Shown piece by piece: positions 31,949 through 39,330 of a stretch of 39,330 nucleotides of DNA (position 1 is its first letter; the number at the start of each line of letters is the position of its first letter). The notes below the pieces were generated by a model, which was not told where the DNA came from, did not search any database, and saw nothing but the letters and a program-made list of their open reading frames with translations. The translations under genes and the position numbers were made by a program. The stretch is from assembly GCA_018398765.1 (NCBI GenBank), contig JAHBMJ010000858.1:1-39330 (forward strand), given 5' to 3'. The DNA comes from Chromera velia (Eukaryota; Sar; Chromeraceae).

Positions 31949-32912
31949 AATTACTGGCCTGGTGGGCACCGTAGACAGAGGCCTAACAGATCTGGCTGCC
32001 TCTCAATGCAGCTCTAATGTCGATTCTACAAGATTCTATGTATATGAGACAGTCTCAGAGAGAAGAGCGGAGACATGAGGAGACAGATTGCGGCATGATT
32101 GCGGCGATTTTGATCCGCGCGATGCCTGCATGATCGATCGATTGATTAATTGGGCCGAACTGCGCGCCGCCGCGGCCGGCCCGATGGCGGCCGCGGCCGC
32201 GCGCGCCATACGCGCGGGTCAATTTGCACCGGGTGCCTACGTTGCACGCTTATGTTTTTTTATGTTTTTTCGTTTTTTCTTATGTTTTTCCTAGCTCATG
32301 TCGCGCTCTTCTTAAGTCTCTTTCTAAAGTGTGCATGCACGATTCGCGAGGGTCAGCGGGCAAGGTCTAGCAAGGTTGGACGGAGATAGATGGTCCGAGG
32401 TTCTTTTCCCTACTTTTCCTATTGTGTCTGTCGGTGTTTGTAAACGAGACACACGAGATTTTTCTTCTCTCAGCTTCTCTCAATGACAAAAAAGCACCGC
32501 CTTTCAGTGTCACATCCGGCCTCAATTCTTTTGGATCTTCATTTCCCTTTGCTTTGCATGTTTTGTTGTTGCTTGTCTCTTAAGGCTTAACGTTAGTCGA
32601 TATTAGGCTATTATTAGTCGATTAGCGATTGATCGAGCTTCCGTCTCCATTACTTGGCCTCCATGTTATATGACTTCGATACTCTTCACTGCGTCTACCT
32701 CTTTGTCACTATTGACTCCTTGAACTGAGGCTGCAGAAGTTTGGAATAGTCTTGAACTTTGTTGCAGAAGTTTGGAGTATGCTTTGACATAAGGGGTGCA
32801 GAACTTTGGAGGATACTACGGCCGAAAGCCGCAAAACGTCGACATAACGAAGTCGCTGCGGCGCAGCGACGTCAACGCACCATCAAAACATATACGTCCT
32901 AAGCCGCCCGTG
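31949..32912. other. 5' flank of the ApiAP2-like gene and AT-rich spacer
   Basis: It includes a very GC-rich palindromic patch at 32155-32222, described among the findings. A hairpin sequence GTCGCTGCGGCGCAGCGAC lies at 32851-32869. AAGTTTGGA phrases recur at about 32739-32805, with a relative near 34484. No gene was recognised. Confidence 0.45.
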
Positions 32913-33898
32913 ACTAGGGGGTAGCACTACGTTACTGTATAAGGGTGACGCTGATTTTATACATTCTCTAACAAAAAATTTAGACATGGCGGACACTTAC
33001 TTTATATACCAATCTTTTTTTCCACATTCTAAAGTATTGATTTAAGCTAACAAAACTGATGGCGGGTTACATCTTCACTTCAAAAAATTGGTTCAAAGTC
33101 ATGTCGCCACGATTTGGTGGGGTGGCGGGCAGCTTGACCTGGCGGGGCCTTGGAGTCTATCAATGCTTGGACCCCCCCGCCAACGAAAGAAATACCCGCC
33201 AAAGGAAAGTCTACCGTGCTCTTATGTCCCCGTCCGCCCCCCATCAGCCCCCCACCACCACCCGCCAGCCTCCCGCCACCACCCGCCTCCCTGCTTACCT
33301 GCTTGCCTGCCTGCTTACCTACCTACGACTGACTGACTGCCTGTTCGTTCTCTCTTCTCGTTTACCTGCCTGCCTGCCTGCCTGTCTATGACTGACTGAC
33401 TGTCTGTTCATTCTCTCTTCTTGTTTGCCTGCCTGCCTGCCTGTCTATGACTGACTGACTGCCTGTTCGTTCTCTCTTTTTATTTGCCTGCCTGCCTGTC
33501 TTTCTGTCTGTCTGTTTATCTCTCTGCCTATCTGTCTATGCAACAGACACAGAGACCTTGCAGGGTATGCGTGAGGTGTTCATGTTTCTTGGCGGGGATT
33601 GACTGTTTCTGACGGGACATGGCAGGGCAGGCGTACTGGTGGGAGGGGAAGGTTTGTCAAAGTCCATCTCCACCATGAAAAGCCCCGCCAGTCTGAGATC
33701 GTGGCGACACCACCTTTGAACAACAATTTCTCATGAACTAGAAAGCATGAATGGCCTGCCAGAATAGAAATCGAATTTCTAACATGTTTTATATTTATAA
33801 CTTTTATGTAGCATAAGTCGAAACTATTATCCTAACTAGTTAGGAAACCCACCAAACTAGGGGTACCTATAATGTTCATCCTAGTGCTACCCCCTAGT
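32913..33898. mobile_element. terminal-inverted-repeat element with inner inverted repeats and a minisatellite core
   Basis: ACTAGGGGGTAGCACTA (32913-32929) and its perfect reverse complement (33882-33898) bound 986 bp. A second inverted pair lies inside: GTTCAAAGTCATGTCGCCACGAT at about 33092-33114 and its imperfect partner at about 33698-33722. That suggests a nested element or long subterminal repeats. The core is GC-rich. If the ends extend one base they read CACTAG, like CACTA elements, but no clean target duplication was found; GCCCG lies beside both ends. Confidence 0.65.
33296..33540 (+). repeat. CTGC/TGACTGACTG minisatellite
   Basis: Roughly 60-bp units combine TGCCTGCCTGCC, GACTGACTGACTG and TGTTCNTTCTCTCTTCT. 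There are three clear repeats and a degraded tail of TCTG units. It lies inside the inverted-repeat element. Confidence 0.8.
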
Positions 33899-35439
33899 GC
33901 CCGCGATATTGACGTATATATGGATATATCTAGGGATATATACTCTGCGTACATATATTTCGAGCCATTTCGAGCATCTGTAGTAGATTTTGTACGCACT
34001 TGTACAAACTGTTGGAGAAAGACTGACTATCAGATTTTAGTAGTTTTGCAAGCAATCTTTCTCGTCTTGTATAGGTTTTTCTTTAAATGCACCTACAGTG
34101 TCGTAATCGATCGCAATCGATCTTCTTCTTCTGTTGTTGCTGACGTCTCTTCTTCCTCAGACTCTTCTTCTTCTTCCTCTGCAGCTCCATGATAGCCTTC
34201 ATCATCTTCTCTTCTACAAATCGCAGAGAGCCAACAAAATACAGAAACAGAAGCAAAAAACAGATTAGAGCGTTGCTAGGCCGGTTCGGGCTCTGTGTGT
34301 TGCTGCACGCAAGAGAAGACCCTTCAAATTTGAACATCATTCGCATTAAATTTTTTTTGAGAATAATCGAAGCCCTCAATGAAAGTGATGACGACATTTA
34401 AGTGGAAAAATTCATGTAAGACAAGGTGTAACAAGGTATGGTTACACTGTGGTATTGAATACTAGTAAAAATTGATCTAGCGTAGAACTTTGGAATAGAC
34501 TTGAATTTTATAGGTAAAAAGCGCAGAACTTAGGCTGAAGTTGAATCTCCTAAAAAGTTTTAGTCGATAGTGATAGAGGGGTAACCGCATCTTTAATCAG
34601 TGTCTGGGTCTTTCTAACCCTATTGTGTTACAGTACGTACGCTTCTAGTAGCTTTTAGAGAACAAACCTATACCAGCGCCTACCGACGCCTAAGCTTGGT
34701 GGCGGTGAGGTCAAATTGAATATCATCGCATCTTTTTCAAAATATCCTGCGGAAGGTCGGAGTTAGGGTCGGAGGCAGGATATTACGCGCCGCCCCGAGG
34801 AACAATCCCACCCCTCAACTCCAACTGGTTATCCTTAATATTCCTTATGACTCCGGAAACATACACCCCAGACCTATAGGTATGTGTCCGGAAAGGGGGG
34901 GGGGGGGGGCTTTTTTTGTCGTTGGGATCTAGGTGTGTCTTATAGTATCTTAATTAGATGTGTTTGTTGGTGGGTTAGGGCCCTGGGAGGGCCAGGGGGG
35001 GTACTTCCCCATAAGATTCCCCATACATGCATTTAAAAAAATTAAAAAAAAAACTGAAAACAAATATAGGTTCTCTTTTTACCTTTCTCTTTCGGGCATA
35101 TGCTGGTGGGGGAAAGAGACACGGTGGATTCTGCAAAGAACACTGTGTTCACTGTCCTGCAGTCAAAGGTAAAAAGATGATCGACGATGCGGTGCATCGA
35201 TTGTCAGTATGCGTGCAAACAGAGCAGCTTAGATCCAAACTTCACTTGCTGGCAGAGAGAGTGAAAGAGAAAACAGGAATCGGTGAAAGGGTCTGCAGAA
35301 TAAGATTGACTGCTGCAGCTCGGGGAAGAAATATCGGAGAAGAAAAGACAATGTCATAATATATTATATAAGAGAGCTCGTTTCATTCATTCTGGACCAA
35401 GAACCGAACGGAACCAAAGAAGGCAAGTACACTGATCGA
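33899..35439. other. gene-free AT-rich stretch
   Basis: It contains a TCTTCT-rich segment (34120-34185), a long G run (34896-34910) next to a T run, and short frames of low complexity. A frame at 35027-35359 is Lys/Arg-rich and unrecognised. No RNA gene was seen. Confidence 0.4.
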
Positions 35440-35447
35440 AGCTTGTT

Positions 35448-36369
35448 CTAGGCGTCGGCTAAAGAAAAAAAAAAGAAAAAAAGTAAACGATCTGAGGAGA
35501 TCTTTTTTTTTTTTTTACTTTTTTTATCCTGAACAACACTTAGCAACAGTTGTGCAACATATTAACAATACTTGAATAACAGTTGTTTGGCCAAAAAAGA
35601 GGAGAAAAAAAGAAAAAAAATAAAGGATTTTGGTAGTGACCAGATTTGATTTGATTTGATTTGAAGTAGGGCTTAACCTCAAATCAAATCTTAGGCCTAA
35701 AAAACTTTAGCATGATAGAGCCTACTAAATCCTATCAAATCTACTTCAAATCTGACCGTTTAACCTCAAATCTTCGAGGTCAATCCGTCATCCAGTCTCT
35801 CAAATGAGTCTTCGCACTTTTTTGTGCGCAAAAAAAAAAAAAAGATCACAAAAAGATTTTTTCATCAGTTTCATATGAATATGAACGCCTAAAAGTTTTT
35901 TCAAATGTCTGTTTAGTGAAAAAGAGGTCATCCAGTCTCTTTTCCAGACATTCAAGTTTTGATTGAGGGTTTGAAGTGGTTCTTTATTATCCTGTGGCAG
36001 TTTTTACGCTTCTTTTTTTGCTTTGAGCCCTTCTTGGGTCCCTCTTTATCAAACTTATGTAAGCTCTTAGCTTTGACAATAGCTCATTAATTTTGAGAGT
36101 CTTAATTTAGCTTTTAGTCTAGTTTTTAGTGATTTTTTTGTCTCTAGGGCTTTCTAGGATTTGTTAGTGGTATCGACTGTGTCATGTCGTCTTCAGTGCT
36201 ATCGAGAGTAACCTCTAGACTTCAACCTCAAATCTACTTCAAATATCCTCAAATCTGGTCAGATTTGAGCTTGAAACTCAAATCAAATCAAATCAAATCC
36301 TATCAAATTAAATCTAGTCACTAGATTTTGGGGGATCTTTTTTTTTTCTTTTCTTTAGCCGACGCCTAG
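35448..36369. mobile_element. MITE (family 4) carrying a nested hAT-like insertion
   Basis: The termini are CTAGGCGTCGGCTAAAGAAA and TTTCTTTAGCCGACGCCTAG, perfect inverted repeats over the first 20 bases. They are flanked by AGCTTGTT on both sides (35440-35447 and 36370-36377), an 8-bp target duplication. Subtracting the nested 690-bp element and its 8-bp duplication leaves an original of about 224 bp. The outermost bases CTAGGCG are the same as those of family 3 at 27232. Confidence 0.92.
35634..36323. mobile_element. hAT-like element with TTTGA arms (family 2, copy C)
   Basis: This 690-bp element has termini TAGTGACCAGATTTGATTTG and CTAGTCACTA and a perfect 8-bp duplication GATTTTGG (35626-35633 and 36324-36331). 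It is nearly co-linear with copy A. Both contain AAACTTATGTAAGCTCTTAG, GACAATAGCTCATTAATTTT and CTTCAGTGCTRTCGAGAGT. Copy C has about 200 bp extra in the left half. No transposase was seen. Confidence 0.92.
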
Positions 36370-36377
36370 AGCTTGTT

Positions 36378-37256
36378 TGAAATGAGTGCATGCACGTCTT
36401 GTATAGTTGTTCAGCCTTTAGCTTCAGCCTAGGCTGTGGAGGGTCATGGTTATTCATATTTATGTGGAAGCAGGCTAAGCTACGGCGGCTTGCTCCTTTT
36501 GTTTACAACTGCATGCATGGGTTGTCATTTGTCTCTAGTTTCGGAGACCCTAGGCTTAACCACAATTAAGTAAGTTAAGTAAGTAACTATAGGATCCAGA
36601 ATCAAACAGAAAGTATCAGAAACTTACGGTTACTTATAATCTCTATAGCTTACTCTTTAAAAGATGAATAAAAAGTGTATGATGAAATTACTGTGTTTAA
36701 TTACTTGTATAATTATATATTAATCATTCGAAGACGGACCTTAGACGGTTGAAATTAGTTAAAATCATTAGAGTCTGTCGCTGTTCTTGCAGTGCACTGG
36801 TGTAAGAGTCAAAATACTAGAAAAAACAATTTAAGACATTAAGCCTACGTACTGATGGGCTACTATCTAGGCTACTATAGGTTGCCTCATAAAAAGAGAA
36901 GCAATTGATTTAGAATTGATTGACTGACAGATCCATTTTTCCTTTCGCTTTTCTAAGTTTGAACGTAAATATTCCCTTGCCTAACTTTAGAAGTATCTGG
37001 AACTGCATGGATGCGGATAACGATGGCGCGTCATAGTCATAGTCATATAGTCATAGTCATAGGTTACCTGCACTTTTGAAAAGAAAGCTGGACAAAACAG
37101 TGAAAACACCTTCATAAACTTAATTGAACGTAGTCAAAAGCAGTGCCACTCCCTTAAATTCCCCTCTCTCTTTTGGAAAAACAAAAAGGAAAGTTGGCTT
37201 GAAGAGTCTAAGTCGCTTGAGGTGAGTAGTGCATGTGGAGTAGTGGGTAGAACAAA
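36378..37256. other. gene-free stretch, 3' flank of the SET gene
   Basis: AT-rich, with a short TCATAG tandem repeat at about 37032-37062 (AGTCATAGTCATATAGTCAT). The last part is probably 3' UTR of the minus-strand SET-domain gene. Confidence 0.45.
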
Positions 37257-38563
37257 TCAAGAAAACCATTTACAGACAATGGCTGCGTCTCTCCGTCGCT
37301 CCTGCTCTTTCATGGGAAGACGAGAGAATCCAGAAACCGTGCCCACACACATGGGAGAACCGCACTGACACTCGAAGGGGGACTCCATAGCCCATTCAGT
37401 CAAGTTATAGTCAAACTCTAGGTTACCCCCCACTGGCACATCGATGAGAGCCACAAGCTCTAGACACGAAGGAAGCCTCTCCTCGCCCGTTGGAGTTCCC
37501 TCCACCCCATCGTGCTCACCCTCAAGTTTTGACAGGGTGACTGGAGCAGCGCCTCCCGTATCTCCACATACGTCTGCTTCTCCGTTTGCAACCTTTTGAG
37601 AGTCTTCATACTCCAATTTGAAGAAACAGGAAGGCCCACAGCTGTGGTTGAGAAGCTCCGACCCCGGCAGCACCTCTCTGATGTCCATGTGGGCATCCTT
37701 TCCGACCTGCAACCAAGACAAAAAGAGCTTCGGGCATTTTTCATTGTTTGTCCTTCGCGCGGCTTTCCGACATGCATGCACTGCGGGAAAGACTCAGCGA
37801 GCAAAGTGAAAGAGCCTTTTTGACACCTTCGTACTCCTCCTGCATGTCTCAACGCATGTTTTATTTGTTTTCTTGTGGACCAGCCGAGCTTTCAGGAACA
37901 GTTGAGCCACTTTCACACAGGGAGTGAGTAAGTGAGGTTTTCTCTGTTGGACCAAAAAAGAAGCGATACAGTCGAACCACTTACCTGCAGAGTGTGCATG
38001 TGGGGCTCCGACTGGAGATGCTCGAGACGGACGGGGAGACTCAACACCGTCTCTCCTTTCCTGAACGGACGCGATGCCTTCAGAGCAAGTTCACCTTTCC
38101 GAATTTCAATCACAAAAAAGGGACATCTGTCCGGGCCTCCAGAGAGGGTCTTCTTGTCGGACCCAGATGGCATGTGTGCGCATTCAAGCGACGGGGTCCA
38201 GTTCGACATGTCCACGTTCAACTCTTGGCCAGCAGACAGGTCCCGTGAGGCAAAGACTGAAAGACAGGAAGGGAGGAGGGCCTCTTCTGATGCGTACTGC
38301 AGGACTACCCAACAGTCGGTGTCGGCCTTCCCTTCCTTGGTCTGTGTGCACTGGGTCAGTCCAGTAGCCAAATGCCCGTCTCCGAAAAGTTTGGGGAGAG
38401 AGAGGAAGTGCGTTTTTGTGAGCTGGATGCACCCGGGTTGCGGGAAGTACTCGATGGCACTTGTAGGGATCTCTGCCTTCAGAATAACCCCATTTGAGGG
38501 AACATCTTTCTCAAGTTTGATCGTCCAGACTGTCACAGATGAGGCACACTCTGGTGAACTCAT
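37257..38563 (-). CDS. SET-domain protein (putative protein-lysine methyltransferase), two exons
   Basis: Exon 1 is 38563-37985 (193 codons) and exon 2 is 37706-37257, joined in phase at CTGCAG/GTAAGT...GCAG/GTCGGA, giving 342 residues. The second half has the SET layout. It runs KGELALKASRPFRKGETVLS, then LLNHSCGPSCFF (the NHS-C motif that builds the cofactor pocket), LEFDYNLTEW, and a post-SET-like CQCGSPMCVG that would hold zinc with other cysteines. The first about 130 residues contain VFASRDLSAGQELNVDMSNW, which resembles the same late-SET segment and may be a decayed second copy. The substrate and cell location cannot be told from the sequence. The ATG at 38563 opens the frame. A long plus-strand frame opposite exon 1 is judged a shadow. 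Confidence 0.8.
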
Positions 38564-38812
38564 GATTGAAGAGCGTGTCGGGCGACTCGGCGTCTCCTGT
38601 ATACTGTCGCTTTCCGCTCCGTCTACTTACTTTTCACCGCTCGGAAAAGGCTCACAGTGGGTGGCTTTTTGCTGGTGCAAGCTAGAATCGCGCCGACCTG
38701 TAGTTGAAGTCGCTACCGTTCGTTCTTTGGTGGAAACGACTTTCCGTCTCCGGCCTATGCGTCTCCTTGCATGTGACTTAAACTGAATGCATATGCCCGG
38801 AGTGATCGACGT
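38564..38812 (-). promoter_or_regulatory. 5' flank of the SET gene
   Basis: About 250 bp lies between the start codon and the 42-bp tandem repeat. It probably holds the 5' UTR and promoter. No core element was assigned. Confidence 0.35.
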
Positions 38813-38896
38813 ATGGCCCCGGAAAGGGAAGCGGGGGGCACTTACAAAACAAAAATGGCCCCGGAAAGCGAAGCGGGGGGCACTTACAAAACAGAA
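38813..38896. repeat. two tandem 42-bp units
   Basis: Units at 38813-38854 and 38855-38896 differ at two positions. Each contains GGAAGCGGGG-like purine sequence and CACTTAC, which on the minus strand reads GTAAGTG, a strong 5' splice-site consensus. Confidence 0.92.
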
Positions 38897-39330
38897 ATAC
38901 CGCGAGGCCATACCGAGAATGAACGCTGCGGGATAACCGCAACACTGCTCTTCGGGGCCATCTAACTGTTTTGATTAATTTTTGACTTGGATGCATTGAA
39001 CGGTCTATCTGCATGCATATATGTTTGCATGTGTTCTGTTTGAAAGTAGCGATGCTTCGTGTGGGTATGTATTCTCTGTCGCACTAATCAATCACCATGG
39101 CAAATGAAAGTGTGACAAGAGTACTTCAGAACACATGGGGTCCATACCACAAGAAGTCAACAGTCAGACACTCAAACAAACAGATTTAGATGAGCCAAAG
39201 CAGCATGTCCGTCTCCTCTGTCAACTGCATGCTCACACCACACAGCCAGGCAGGGGACCATTTTTTTCAGTCATAACTGCAAAGATCTGTGGCTCGGGCT
39301 GCTACAGTGCAGTGAGGAATGGGATAGGTA
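38897..39330. other. right edge, no gene recognised
   Basis: Mixed composition with no coding frame showing a motif, no RNA gene and no repeat structure beyond TGCATG-rich sequence at about 39010-39030. Confidence 0.4.

Noticed and set aside
37932..38786. 284-codon open frame on the plus strand
   Set aside because: It lies opposite SET exon 1. The translation is low in recognisable motifs and rich in Ser/Arg/Cys, and the minus strand explains the region.

Overview
The window is eukaryotic nuclear DNA. All recognisable genes are split by GT-AG introns, mostly 190 to 990 nt long, and they sit in AT-rich, repeat-loaded intergenic DNA. A gene with AP2 DNA-binding domains of the ApiAP2 style, a bacterial-type RlmN radical-SAM methyltransferase, a nitrate-reductase-type molybdenum domain and Ty1/copia remnants together suggest an alveolate. 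A chromerid alga or close relative fits best. This is inference from gene content, not a species identification.

Layout. 0-2.6 kb: a broken Ty1/copia pol fragment interrupted by a 1,036-bp hAT-type insertion with an 8-bp target duplication. 3.1-6.1 kb (-): a six-exon RlmN-like gene. 6.75-9.3 kb (+): a four-exon RWDD1/Gir2-like gene, head to head with RlmN across about 630 bp. 9.5-16.5 kb: a repeat region with two copies of a hAT-like family that has TTTGA-repeat arms, plus decayed sequence. 17.35-20.5 kb (+): a five-exon gene for a stand-alone nitrate-reductase-type Mo-cofactor protein with a C-terminal hydrophobic tail. 20.5-24.6 kb: no gene recognised. 24.6-28.8 kb: a block of non-autonomous DNA transposons. 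29.2-31.95 kb (-): an ApiAP2-like gene whose frame is broken by a 28-bp tandem duplication, plus its probable 3' exons. 32.9-36.4 kb: a terminal-inverted-repeat element and a clear transposon-in-transposon nest. 37.26-38.56 kb (-): a two-exon SET-domain gene.

The genes look like unrelated housekeeping or regulatory loci rather than a pathway cluster: RNA methylation, a ribosome-associated RWD factor, a molybdoenzyme, a transcription factor and a protein methyltransferase.

The most unusual signal is shared by two unrelated genes, RWDD1-like and the Mo enzyme. In each, one 3' splice site plus the first bases of the exon is present twice, 83 or 88 bp apart. In both, the DNA between the copies starts with the same ATGCATTTATT core and contains ATGTATGAAA. 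In each, only the downstream acceptor keeps the reading frame. Several non-autonomous element families are also resolved to the base by their target duplications, one of them with an empty-site paralogue inside the window.
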